Positions 28,101-37,477 of a stretch of 64,000 bases of DNA are shown in pieces. The position numbers were made by a program, and so were the translations under genes. This DNA comes from Malania oleifera (lineage: Eukaryota > Streptophyta > Magnoliopsida > Santalales > Ximeniaceae): assembly GCF_029873635.1 (NCBI RefSeq), contig NC_080428.1, positions 66,433,101 through 66,497,100 on the forward strand, given 5' to 3'. The notes under the pieces are model-generated. The model saw nothing but the letters and a program-made list of their open reading frames with translations, was not told the DNA's origin and made no database searches. The number at the start of each line of letters is the position of its first letter. Positions within the stretch are counted from its first letter, which is position 1.

Positions 28101-31100
28101 CAAAGATAGGGTTAGAAACGAAGGTCTTAGAAAATAAATTTGGTTTTATGTCTAGGAGATCTACCACAGAAGCTATATATCTTTTCAGAAAATTAATGTA
28201 AAATATTAAAGAAAAGAAGAGAGACTGGCATATGGTATTTATTGACCTAGAAAAAGCATGTGATAGGATACCTAAGGAAGTTCTATGGTGGATTTTAGAA
28301 AAAAAAAAATGTGTATGTAGAGGTATATTGATATCATTGAGGACATGTACGATGGACTAATGACTAGTGTAAGGACTATAGATGGAGAAACTAGAGAATT
28401 TCCAATCACCATAATTGTACATCAAGGATTTGCTTTGAGCCCTTAACTTTTTGCTTTAGTGATGGACCAACTGACTAAGAGTATTCAAAATGAGGTTCCA
28501 TGGTGTATGTTGTTTGTAGATGATATTAATTTAATTGATGAAACTAGAGGCGGAGTAGAGGCTAAGTTAGAATTATGGAGAAGCTTTGGAATCTAGAGGT
28601 TTTAGGATAAGTTGAAATAAGATGGAATATATGAAATGTAATTTTTGTAATGGTAGGAGGTATGTTGGAGACAAAGTTAAACTTGATGATGAAAAAATAA
28701 ATAGCACTTGTAGATTTCGATACCTTGGATCTATTATGCAAGCTGAAGGAGAAATTGAAGATGATGTAATGCATAGAGTTAAAGCAGGTTGGGTAAGATG
28801 GAGAAGTGCTTCCAGCCTACTTTGTGATTGTAGAATATTGTAGAAATCCCAAGTATCTTTGAATATCTTGGAGTAATTTAGGGAAATATATATATTGTAT
28901 ATTATTGAAAGAGATCTGTTTAGGAGATTAAACCTACCTATTAAAGGCGGAAACTATCGGCCAAAGTGGAGGTTCGATGACCTCTGAATCTCACAAGGTC
29001 CTCCAACAGAGTTTCACTAGGTCCTCCAACAGAGTTTCAGTCTGCGATTCGCCCTATCTCTACATCAGAGGGAAGACCTCTCGAGTTAGGGTTTCAAACC
29101 TTCATTTTTCGTCAGTGTCGCCGACTACCTCCCATTGCTCGTTGGCAAAGCCTTTTGAGTCTGTGACAACCCTCGCCCCGTCATGTCGTCGTACCTTCTC
29201 CTTTCGGTGTCAACGTACCTTCTCCTCGCGGTGTCACCGTACCTTCTCCTATTCGTCAGTTAACTGTTCGCGCATCACTCGCTCGCTCGCTTGAGTCGCC
29301 CGCCGTTACATTCTTCACAAACCATGGAACCAGATCATATGGAGGTTACTGATGAAGAACACATTGACTATGATTTGAGCGAGCCAACTATGGGTGAGAA
29401 ACTTGAAAGCTTAAATTTACTGAATAATGTTTCTGCAAGTTACCGCAGATTTGTTCAGATGAGTGTCTCCGCATCAAATGCTAAACCTCTGTCGGCCGAC
29501 CCTCAAAATGATGTCGAAAAGGCAGAGACCACTAACGATCTGGTACAGTACATGGTCCTCCAGCGGGACCTGATCGACACTTGGCCGCTCGGTAGCGTCA
29601 TCACCCATGGCTACCACGCCTCAGTCACCGCCATCTGGATGCATAGGGAAGACTCGCACACATTGGATTACTGCAACTATGAGAAACAAGATTCTTCTCC
29701 TCACACAAAGCTTCCAAGTGCCGACTCTATTCATATTCGGCTTAGGCAAGCCCTACATGTTGATGATCGTGCACCTTTGTTAGATTGCCTTCACACAAGA
29801 TGAAAAGGTTATCTCAAATTCCACAAATATTTCTTCGGGTTCTTTAGCCCAAAGAGGTAATTTTTTGCAAGCCTTGAATATAATTTCTAAATCCAAAACT
29901 CCTTGGATTATTGATTCTGATGCTTCTGACTACATGACCGATGCCTATCATCTTTTCTCATCATATTCACCCTGTGCTGGAAATTTGAAAGTTAAAATTG
30001 TTGATGGATCACTCGTCTGTCGCAGGCAAAGGGAATATCTGACTCTCTAACTCAATCACGCTAGAGTTGGTTCTTCATGTTCCTAATTTATCCTGCAACT
30101 TACTATCCATTAGCCAGTTAACTAAAAATTCCAATTGTTCTGCTAAATTTCTTCCCTCTCAATGTGTTTTTCAGGACCTATCATCGAGGAAGACGATTGG
30201 CAGTGCTAAGGAGTATAAGGGACTCTACTACTTTGAGGAGGCTAATGTGAGTGAACAATGTAAAACTACTATTTGTGATTCTGCATCTGTTTCTATTGAA
30301 TAGTGAAATTCTGTTATGACATTCTAGGATGGGTCATCCAAATTTTCAATATCTAAGACGTTTATTTCCTTCCATTTTTTCAAATAAAACGTCTTCTGAA
30401 TTTCAATGTGAGATTTGTGAACTTGCAAAACACCAGCGTAATTCCTTTCCAAAATCCACATACAAACCATCCAGACCCTTTATTATGATTCACAGTGATT
30501 TATTGGGGGAGGGGGGGGGGGGGGCTCGTGCTCTTTTAATCACACTCACACGAGATGGTTTGTTACTTTTATTGATGATCATACTCGTATTTGTTGGGTT
30601 TACTTGTTGAAAGATAAAACTGAAGTTCATTATATTTTCTCTAGTTTCCACTCCATGATTCAAACATAATTACAAACTCACATTCAAAGTTTACGCACTG
30701 ATAATGGTACGGAATGTTTCAATGATATCTTGGGACATTATCTTCAAGAAAATAGAATTGTTCATCAAAGTTCTTATGTGGATACCCCTAAAAAAAAATG
30801 GGGTTGTTGAACGTAAAAATAGGCATATTCTTGAAGTAGCTCGTGCATTGATGTTCACTACAAATATGAAAAAATATTTTTGAGGCGATGCCATTTTAAT
30901 AGCTACACATCTCATTAATCTAGTCAAGTTCTTTCTTTTGCCACTCCTCTCTAGAAACTCCAGGAAAGGTTTTCCAATACTTGGCTCCACTATAATCTCT
31001 CTCTGAAAATCTTTGGATGTACTGCATTTGTTCATGTTCATGCTCACAATCAGGATAAATTGAACCTCGTGCCATTAAGTGCATTTTTATTAGTTACTCT

Positions 31101-34100
31101 CCTACTCTAAAAGGCTACAAACGTTATGATCCTGTCACAAAAAAGATGTTTGTTAGCCTTGATGTTACATTCTTTTAAACCACTCCTTACTTCCCAAAGC
31201 CCTCTCTTTAGGGGAAGAAATGGAGTGAAGATCGGTTCTTTGCTTTCTCTGTTGATGAATCTGTGCCATACATTGAGTCTATCATTGCATCATTCCCTGA
31301 GTCTACCATTGCATCATTTCCTGACCTGTCATGTACAAAAGATCACTTAACCTTAGGGGGAGATGTAGAAAAACAAAACAACACAGATATACTTATTTAC
31401 TCAAGAAAGTCAAACACAAAGAATAGGGAGAATCTCATACCCGAGGCACCAAGAGAGTTAGAACCAGTGATAGCTCCGAGCAACCATGAGTCCACACCCA
31501 ATCTTGATAAGGTAATAGATGGTCATGAGCTTCCTTCTGATAAGTCTGTACCCGATGACATCAATTTACCCATTGCAGTCAGAAAACAAATCAGGTCTTG
31601 TACTCAATATTCCTGACCAAAATACATGTCTTATAAAAGTCTGTCTACAGATTATCGTGCTTTTACTTCTAACCTTGACAGGATAAAATTCCAAAGAATA
31701 TCTAAGAAGCCTTGGAGATTCCTAAATAGAGGGAAGCTGTCATGGAGGAAATGTTTGCTTTGGAAAAGAATGGAACTTGGGACGTTATAAATTTTCCGAC
31801 AGGGAAGAATCTAGTTGGTTGTAAATGGGTCTTCACAGTGAAATATAGAGTTCATGGGACAGTTGAACGATATAAAACCAGACTCGTTGCAAAAGAGTTT
31901 ACACAGACCTATGGCATTGACTACACAGACATTTGCACCAGTGACAAAACTGAATACAATTATGGTCATCCTGTCCTTGGCAGCTAACTTAGATTGGCCA
32001 CTACAACAACACGACATTAAGAATGCATTTCTAAATGGCGAGTTAGAAAAAGAAGTCTACATGACGATACCACTAGATTTCAGCAAGGTGAAGAAAACAG
32101 AGTATGTAAACTCAAGAAGTCCTTGTATGGACTCAAGCAATCTCCCAAAGCATGGTTCGATAGATTTACGAAAGTGATAAAGAATCAAGGATATCAATAA
32201 GGGCAATCAGACCACACTATGTTCTTCCAGCAATCTGAAAGTCGGTAAGAAAATAATTCTAAGAGTATGTTGATGATATAATCCTAACTGGAGATGATAC
32301 AGTGGATATGGAAAGGTTAAAGAAAGTCCTAGCTGCTGAGTTTGAAGTTAAAGATCTGCGACAAATGCGGTACTTCTTGGGAATGGAAGTTGCTAGATCA
32401 AAAAAGGGTATCAGTGTCTCTCAATGAAAGTATATCCTTGATTTCCTAATCGAAACTGGCATGCTTGGATGCAAATCTAGTGAAACCCCGATTGAAGCAA
32501 TAAAGAGGGTCAAGGACTGTGTAATACCAGTTGAAAAGGAGAGGTATCAGAGATTGGTTGGTAAACTAATTTACCTATCGCAGACCAGATCCGACATTGC
32601 GTTTACAGTGTGGTAAGTCAATGCATGAATTCACCGAAAAATACTCACCTAGATGCTGTGTATAAATCCTTAGGTACCTCAAGGGTTCTCCGAACAAAGG
32701 ACTCTTCTTCAAGAAATGCGAAACAAGGAAGTAGAAATTTTCACAGATGCGGATTGGGTAGGATCAGTGGAAGATAGAAGGTCTACCACCGGATATTACA
32801 TCTTTGTATGTGGAAATTTAATTACTTGGAGGAGCAAAAAATAGAATGTAGTGGCTCGAAGCAGTGCTAAAGCTGAATTCAGGGCAGTTGCACAAAGGAT
32901 ATGTAAAGGACTGTGGTTACGAAAACTCTTGGATGAATTACAAATCCCGATGAAATTTCCTATTAAACTCTATTGTGACAACAAAGCAGCCCTCAATATC
33001 TCTCTCAATCTAGTTCAACATGACAGGACTAAGCATGTAGAAGTGGACCAACATTTTATCAAAGAGAAGGTTGAAGAAGGAACCTTCTATCTGACTTATG
33101 TACTTACCAAGGAACAAACTACATACATCTTTACTAAAGAGCTAGCCCGCCAAAGCTTTGATGATTTCATTTGCAAGTTGGATATGATCAATATATATGA
33201 TCCAACTTGAGGGGGAGTGTTGAAATCCCAAGTATCTTCGAATGTCTTGGAGTAATTTAGGGAAGCATATATTGTATATTATTGAAAGAGATTTTAGGAG
33301 ATTATTTCCATATTTAGATCTTCCGATTGTATTATAAATATTGTAAATTGGTCTAAACAAAATTATTCAAGAAATACAGAAATTATTCATTATGATTTCA
33401 TGGTATCTCTCTCTCCTTGACACCTAGGTTTTGAGGATGAGTTCTCTAACATGGTATCAGAGTTAGGCCTTGGGCTGCTTGGCTCATCCGTGGGTTGGAC
33501 TTCTCCTCGCCCCATTTTCCCCCATGGGCTCTCCTCGCCTCATTTCCCCTATGGGTTTGAGGGGGAGTATTTGTGTGCGTTCAGTCTTACATCGTCTTTA
33601 TGAGCAGTTCCAAAGCTAGTATAAGATCCTCTTAGCTCTCTCTCCTTGACACCTAGATTTTGAGGATGAGTTCTCTAACAAATACCCTTAAAATTAAAAG
33701 GAAAGTTTTATCGGACGGTTATAAGACCAACTATGCTATATGGTTCAGAATGTTGTGCAACGAAAAAAAAGAATATCCAAAAAGTAAAATTCTCGAGATG
33801 AGAATGTTTAGATGGATGAGTGGTATAACACTGAAAGATAAATTAAGGAATGAACATATTCGCGGTAGTTTAGGTGTAACTCTTATAAAAGATAGGGAAG
33901 GGACGAATTAGATGGTATGGACACTTAACATAGGTCACATAGTGCGCCAATGAGGAAGAGTGAGTTAGTTACTGTGGGGGGTAGTAGAAGGGGTACGGGT
34001 GGACTAGAAGTAACTTGGAAGAAGATAGTGAGTTAAGATTTAATAGTCCAAAATTTGTCAAAAAAAAAAGGTTCACGATAGCATAAATTGGCGAAAAATG

Positions 34101-35683
34101 ATTCATATAGCTGATCCCACCTAGTGGAACTTAAGGCTTGTTGTTATGTTGTTATAATGATTGATATCCCTTAGATTTGTCCACAAGCTACACCCATCTT
34201 CCTACTTTTTGGTTATTATTCCTCAGTTGATTGTTATGTTGTTACCATCATCTGCTTTCCAAAGGACCCAAGCTTTACACCCTATTTCCGATGAATTGTT
34301 CCCATAGTAGGAATTGAAATTTTGTGTGGAAATGGTATGAGAACTTAACCTGCCCCTTTCAGAAATGCTGTGCGTTCGCTATGAGTAAGGTGTGCCTTGC
34401 AAGATGAGAAAGAAGTGAATTGGAGAATTGTAGAAATATAAAAATTGTAGAGGGAGAGACGGAGGTTATTGGAAATTGGTTAGGAGAGATAAGAAGGGAT
34501 AGAGTTCTATAGAGAAGGAAAGAGATAGATCAAGAGGGAAGGCGATAGGAAACGGATAAAATGGCATGGGGGGATGTATAATTAAAAGAAGCTACATTTT
34601 GATACCATACTCGTCTTGTTGATGTTGATGTTTACAAATGAGGGAACCCCATCCCTATTTATACCAACTTCCCAGGTGTCCTAATCCACTAGAGACAATA
34701 CAGATGAGAACATATCAAATGAAAGATAAAGAGTACTCCCAACTTACAAATCAAACCACAAGATTTATTCACATTTTTAAATTGTAACAACCCAAGTGGT
34801 TTTGAAGCTGAATCTTTGTAGCCATTTCCCATATGATTTTCCTTGAGCAGAACACATGGGCAATAACTTGATTCTGGACGATATCTTGCTTCCCCTATCT
34901 GGGTGATCCCTCTTGCCTTGGCCTAGGGCCCTAGTCTGATTGTTTGATCCTCATCATGTGTTCAATTGGTCAATATTTTTACTTATGATGCTCGGCCACT
35001 TAGGTCATGTCTATACCACGTGGCTGATTATACCCAATTAGACATCATTTTCTTAGCAGGTGCACATAGATGGGCACATACACACTCCAAACTCATTCAA
35101 TTTAGAAACAAGTAAAACTGATATTCATAATTTCAAAATAAAAAGATCAATTCAAAATCACTCCTAGTTTCTATTCCTACAAGCTGCCCGTCCTACAACA
35201 GTCACAATAGCCAGTCACCCATTATGCAGCACTAGCAAAAATCTGAACCTCGGATCACACATTGACCTTTATGTGAAATATCCTGTATATGGACAGTCCT
35301 TGCTACTTTCTTGTGTGATTTATGCTTTATAAGTGATTTTTTTTTTTGGGTGAAACTGCAGTGAGATGGAACTACAGAAGAACATTCCAACAGTTTTAAA
35401 ACTTATTGGGGGCCTGCAGTCAAGAAGACCAAGGTTGGAGTCTTTCTTTAACCAGCTAAACTTGGGAAATGATTCAAATCCCATGAACCAGGCACTCAAT
35501 TGCTCCGAGGCTGATGAAAATAGCAACTCTGATGACATTAAGACCAACACTTCTTCAGCTGCAACTACTGCTTCTGGTAGCCAGATCAAGGGCGACGCAC
35601 AGGAGCAGCTGGAAAGCAAAAGCAGCAAGAGCAAAGGCAAACCCAAGAAGGGAAAAAAGGGTAAAGGAGGTAGGAAGAAATAA
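6309..35683 (+). CDS. Dual SF1 helicase (SEN1-like plus UvrD-like), TRANK1-like; 5' exon missing
   Basis: Joining 6309-6863, 7114-8295, 8499-8823, 9597-9852, 9949-10165, 10313-10665, 10776-11306, 19925-21122, 21659-22012, 22174-22411, 23223-26026, 26137-26285 and 35362-35683 gives one open frame of about 2,827 residues. Every junction is GT-AG and the phases agree. Order along the protein: N-terminal SEN1-type region; UPF1/SEN1-like helicase (Walker A about residue 238, DEAAQ about 541); UvrD-like helicase (Walker A about 1061, DEVQD about 1350, TRTRQR about 1600); helical-repeat region; basic tail. All core ATPase motifs are intact, so an active enzyme is plausible, probably ATP-driven unwinding of nucleic acid. 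The substrate is unknown. The first exon opens with a valine codon after an acceptor, and relatives have about 20 more residues before it; I could not find that exon. Two introns hold 8.6 and 9.1 kb of mostly transposon DNA, so gene finders may split this locus. Confidence 0.88.
8981..9371. mobile_element. Foldback MITE in helicase intron
   Basis: The left arm (from TGTAAAAGGG and CTAATAGTCAGACAAC, 8981 to about 9120) and the right arm (to CTAACTATTAG and TTTTACA, about 9235-9371) are near-perfect inverted complements over about 130 bp. It lies inside the 773-bp intron 8824-9596. No clear target duplication could be fixed. Transcription through it would give a long hairpin. Confidence 0.75.
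9133..9236. repeat. SINE-like segment in MITE loop (possible Au SINE 3' part)
   Basis: The loop between the MITE arms contains GGCAGCCTGGGGCAC, then CCGCCCCTTCCCCAGACCCT, then GCGGGAGCTT and CACCAGGCTACC before a T-run. This resembles the 3' part of the plant Au SINE family as I remember it, with both edges carrying matching A-run/T-run and GGCAGCC/GGCTACC inverted ends. No polymerase III box was confirmed. Confidence 0.4.
10313..11306 (+). CDS. Exons linking the two helicase modules, with UvrD Walker A
   Basis: Exons 10313-10665 and 10776-11306. The first completes the tail of the SEN1-like half ([11 protein letters not shown]...). The second leads into the UvrD-like half with an acidic stretch and then GRSGTGKTT (11068-11094), the phosphate-binding loop. 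It ends with phase 2 at 11306 and its frame resumes 8.6 kb away at 19925. No stop separates the two halves, so the fusion is real at the sequence level and not two neighbouring genes. Confidence 0.88.
11307..12673. other. Left part of 8.6-kb intron
   Basis: AT-rich intron sequence with scattered short frames and no recognisable protein. A short ATGTATGTATGTACAT-type stretch lies near 11725-11765. Nothing else could be supported. Confidence 0.5.
13404..14999 (-). pseudogene. Copia reverse transcriptase and RNase H
   Basis: Reading right to left: [36 protein letters not shown] and YGLKQSPRQ (to 14462); a stop where tryptophan is expected; then the catalytic YVDDM with RNase H motifs ([43 protein letters not shown]) to 13544. 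Further RNase H C-terminal sequence continues toward the LTR. Several stops are TGG to TAG/TGA changes. Confidence 0.88.
15005..16599 (-). pseudogene. Copia protease-integrase region with frameshift
   Basis: The upper part (to 15589) has a degenerate protease site, [12 protein letters not shown], where DSGCS-type sequence is expected. It continues through the GAG-pre-integrase [10 protein letters not shown] and HCILGKQ to the integrase core ([29 protein letters not shown]). A frameshift near 15600-15650 moves to the second part, [16 protein letters not shown] to the integrase C-terminus ([17 protein letters not shown]), which ends at 15005. Confidence 0.88.
16600..17397 (-). pseudogene. Copia gag, stop inside zinc knuckle
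   Basis: An open frame from ATG at 17397 covers 264 residues of gag: [14 protein letters not shown], then [25 protein letters not shown], and a basic stretch before CAFCHERGH. The zinc knuckle CX2CX4HX4C is cut by TAG at 16600-16602 exactly where tryptophan is normal, then KKDC follows in frame. One substitution therefore separates gag from pol. Confidence 0.9.
17635..17646 (-). promoter_or_regulatory. tRNA-iMet primer-binding site
   Basis: The minus strand reads TGGTATCAGAGC next to the LTR at 17649. It primes minus-strand DNA synthesis in copia elements and fixes the element orientation. Confidence 0.9.
18755..19924. other. Right part of 8.6-kb intron
   Basis: No gene or clear repeat seen. 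It ends with the acceptor CTTATAAATATAG before exon 19925. Confidence 0.5.
19925..22012 (+). CDS. Exons for the UvrD-like helicase core
   Basis: Exons 19925-21122 and 21659-22012. Visible motifs in order: [12 protein letters not shown]; Walker [11 protein letters not shown] (about 20550-20576); motif [35 protein letters not shown], joined across the intron to DVLLYNFF; and motif [16 protein letters not shown]. This is the UvrD/REP SF1A pattern with all ATP-hydrolysis residues kept. The intron 21123-21658 has normal borders. In bacteria such enzymes act on DNA, but this eukaryotic branch is poorly characterised. Confidence 0.9.
22174..26285 (+). CDS. Exons for the C-terminal helical-repeat region
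   Basis: Exons 22174-22411, 23223-26026 and 26137-26285. The start is rich in TPR-like helix pairs ([58 protein letters not shown]), the solenoid expected next to the helicase in TRANK1-like proteins and a likely protein-binding surface. The long middle exon is 2.8 kb. Its end has an in-frame tandem duplication of serine/asparagine-rich sequence (25582-25848). The exon 26137-26285 is predicted helical ([16 protein letters not shown]...) and ends in phase 2 for the last exon. Confidence 0.88.
25582..25848 (+). repeat. In-frame tandem duplication within helicase exon
   Basis: Two diverged units of about 43-46 codons follow each other. Each has DI-QV, a P-NN-EA block, an F-R-TDSCS block ([10 protein letters not shown] versus [10 protein letters not shown]) and an S-S-NQ/NH-Q end. 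The frame is kept. Divergence suggests an old duplication. Confidence 0.8.
28945..29323 (+). other. GC-richer leader of captured mosaic, with triplicated 23-bp repeat
   Basis: This segment is richer in C and G than its surroundings and resembles a 5' untranslated leader. Three consecutive copies of a CGTACCTTCTCC...CGGTGTCA unit lie at about 29188-29255. It leads to an ATG at 29324 in good context (AAACCATGGAA). Its gene of origin is unknown. Confidence 0.45.
29324..29803 (+). CDS. Chimeric ORF: Utp12/WDR43-like, PTRHD1-like, Utp12/WDR43-like
   Basis: An intact 159-codon frame with no gag similarity. Residues 1-34 ([20 protein letters not shown]) and about 119-159 ([20 protein letters not shown], then [12 protein letters not shown]) look like adjacent parts of a plant Utp12-domain protein of the WDR43/UTP5 type, a small-subunit processome factor. 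Residues about 35-118 ([20 protein letters not shown], then [12 protein letters not shown]) look like the N-terminal half of a PTRHD1-type peptidyl-tRNA hydrolase 2 domain protein. After 29803 one lost base shifts the rest of the Utp12 part (DEKVIS) out of frame, and copia protease sequence follows at about 29822. Family names are from memory of the families. Whether it is transcribed is unknown; it may be only captured debris. Confidence 0.55.
   Translation: MEPDHMEVTDEEHIDYDLSEPTMGEKLESLNLLNNVSASYRRFVQMSVSASNAKPLSADPQNDVEKAETTNDLVQYMVLQRDLIDTWPLGSVITHGYHASVTAIWMHREDSHTLDYCNYEKQDSSPHTKLPSADSIHIRLRQALHVDDRAPLLDCLHTR
29823..33210 (+). pseudogene. Copia pol (protease to RNase H), decayed
   Basis: Protease is [12 protein letters not shown] (about 29905; normally DSGASDHMT). 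GAG-pre-integrase is [14 protein letters not shown], then [12 protein letters not shown], and integrase has HSDL, then [14 protein letters not shown] and RTDNGTE in shifting frames. Reverse transcriptase is at 31742-32400 ([35 protein letters not shown]) and RNase H at about 32730-33210 ([31 protein letters not shown]). A long G-run interrupts the integrase start at about 30505-30524. Many stops and shifts; inactive. Confidence 0.88.
33219..33451 (+). mobile_element. LTR of composite copia element
   Basis: Starts TGTTGAAATCCCAAGTATC after a GAGGGGGAG purine tract. Its first ~100 bp match 28839-28940. Around 33400 it passes through CATGGTATC, which looks like an LTR end plus the start of a primer site, directly into TRIM-family LTR sequence, suggesting a recombination point. 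Confidence 0.6.
33401..33680 (+). mobile_element. TRIM-like unit, second copy
   Basis: A truncated LTR end (CACCTAGGTTTTGAGGATGA, then GTTCTCTAACA, to 33451) is followed by the primer site TGGTATCAGAG (33452-33462), a non-coding spacer with CTTGGCTC and CCGTGGGTTGGACT, a purine tract (33556-33567), and a complete ~109-bp LTR 33572-33680 ending in the same CTCTAACA. This matches the 1568-1790 unit in order and sequence. Confidence 0.65.
34166..35361. other. Rest of 9.1-kb intron
   Basis: No gene seen. The stretch contains purine-rich tracts near 34440-34560 and ends with the acceptor AAACTGCAG before the last exon. Confidence 0.5.
35362..35683 (+). CDS. Last helicase exon with basic tail
   Basis: The exon completes a serine codon from 26285 and reads [20 protein letters not shown]..., then a serine/threonine-rich stretch, and ends with a lysine-rich tail ([18 protein letters not shown]) before TAA at 35681-35683. 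The tail resembles a nuclear or nucleolar targeting signal. Its match in phase and in style to the rest of the gene across a 9.1-kb intron supports it as the true 3' end. Confidence 0.82.
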
Positions 35684-37211
35684 GCAGATATTTACACACT
35701 GTAGAAATTCTGTTTGGGCTGTGTAAATATGGCGTGATCCCTATTTACCTTTGAATAGATATTATTACTTGTGATGACAATGAAACACTCTTGAAAAGAG
35801 CTTTCACAGGGGCATACTCTTATTTACAAAAAGGAAACAGTTATGAATTAAAAGAGTTCTCTTGATAAGCTAGCCTGAGTGGTATGTTTCCAAAATCCAT
35901 TGAATCAGAGGTAGGACACCGAGCACCAAGGCAATCAAATTCCTGTAGAAAGAAGTGAATATATAGAAATTTAGAATACTTACTCTAAACATGTAATAAA
36001 TAAATACATGGCAAACATTTTCTGAGCAATTGCAGAATAAAACCCCATTCAATTTTTCGTTCTATTATTTTCCTACTCCATTTCATTTTGATTTTCCATT
36101 CTATTCATTTCCTACTCCGTATGCAAAGTAAACATGATATAAGAGAAAGTAAAGATTATCTTTCCAAAATACACAAAAAAAAAAAAAAAAGAACAATAAT
36201 AGAAACAATAATACTATTATAAAAAAATAATAATAACTCGAACGATTATAGTAATAAAAAAAGCAAATTGTAATATTTTTTGTTTATAAGATAATAATAA
36301 TAACAAAAATAATAATTATACTAGTAATGCTTACTATTTTAAAAACAAGAGATGAACAATAATAATAGTGATAAAATAACAACAGGAGTAACAGCAACAA
36401 TAAGTAATTAATGTGGTGCTGTTTGTTTTTGAGAAAAGACGAGAACATTATTTAAAAAAATGTATGATTTTAAAAAATGTTTTAAAAAATTTTGTAAAAA
36501 ATGTTGACTTAACCTTAAATCCTGATTTATAGTTGTAGAAGGATTACTTTGTATGGGCTCTAGATGCATCTAATCAATCCTACAAACATTAAGGGCAAAT
36601 CTCACTAAAAGCAAATTTTCTTCATTAATTCACTTCAAGGCACTATATAATTTATGAACTCGGAACTATACTTAGACCATCCAAAATGAACCTCAAAGAA
36701 AAGATATGACGGTTTTCTCAAAAAAAAATTATAAATTATAATGGTAGCCACTTAGGAGAAAATAGCAATAGTTCGATAATGTGCGTCAAACCTTAACGAT
36801 CAAATATTGCATTGCATAATGTTGATTCAAAACCACTCAACAAAAAGGATGCAAAAATCACTCCAAAAGGAATTTTATTGAGGTTTTCGGTAGAATTTGA
36901 AAAATAGAGCATAGAATTTCACTTATTCTATATCCAAAAATTTTACTTATAAATGTTATTCATAGCTATTGGATTTTATTGAACCAAAACCTATGCCCAT
37001 AAATACACATGAAGTTTATCGCAAAACTCTCCAAACTTATGCTTTAGCATAATAAGTTCATAGTAAAGCTATCCAATGCCCACTTTCCACCAAAAAAACT
37101 CAGTTAACAAAATAGCCAATCATGCTAGAACATCTAACAAAAAGCTTATCCCACTCCAAGAACTTGTGATCCAAGCTCTATTAAGTTCTAGATTTATAAA
37201 AATAGGAGTAC
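35684..37211. other. Helicase 3' flank; AT-rich repeats
   Basis: Probably begins with the 3' untranslated region of the helicase gene; no single polyadenylation signal could be chosen. From about 36170 it has a long A-run and AATAAT-type low-complexity sequence to about 36420. No gene seen. Confidence 0.5.
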
Positions 37212-37477
37212 TATTGAGGAATGCCGCACTCCATGACAAAAACAAAGGAACCAAAGTACGGCTAAAGTCACGTAAATTTTCCTAAAGAGAAAAGTCAATA
37301 GGTCATTTCTATTTGGGAAAGGAGCGTACAAATTGATTTTCTTTTAATTACATGTTCCCTAGTTCTTTGCATAAATAAGAGGTTGTATAGAGATTGAAAA
37401 CACATCAATAGCAACTAATTCTTTGCTATCATTTATTCTTTATTTTCCTCTCGCTTCCTTTTGCTATATTTTTATCA

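Larger units (their letters stand above)
28839..33680 (+). mobile_element. Composite copia/TRIM insertion carrying host gene pieces
   Basis: It splits the LINE frame and is bounded by TG...CA with near-identical flanks AATAT (28834-28838) and AATAC (33681-33685). The left end is the first ~100 bp of an LTR (28839 to about 28940) whose fuller copy starts at 33219. Between are a host-derived mosaic (about 28940-29822), copia pol (about 29823-33210) and a GGGGGAG purine tract. To the right of the second LTR lies a TRIM-like unit, so the two termini belong to different LTR families. Confidence 0.7.
26660..34165 (+). mobile_element. LINE retrotransposon, decayed, split by 28839-33680
   Basis: The endonuclease start is readable (TWNIGTL..., [11 protein letters not shown] near 26690-26790). 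Reverse transcriptase follows with [20 protein letters not shown] (about 28240-28300) and a [12 protein letters not shown] catalytic block (about 28510). After the insertion the C-terminal part resumes at 33681 ([23 protein letters not shown]). The 3' end has GATCCCACCTAGTGGAA and a degenerate GTTGTTATGTTGTT tail near 34110-34165. Many frameshifts and stops make it inactive. Proteins of this family are often mis-annotated as craniofacial development protein 2-like. Confidence 0.88.

Noticed and set aside
30505-30524. G-run as a regulatory quadruplex
   Set aside because: It interrupts a copia integrase frame just after HSDL; a homopolymer expansion or sequencing artefact is simpler.
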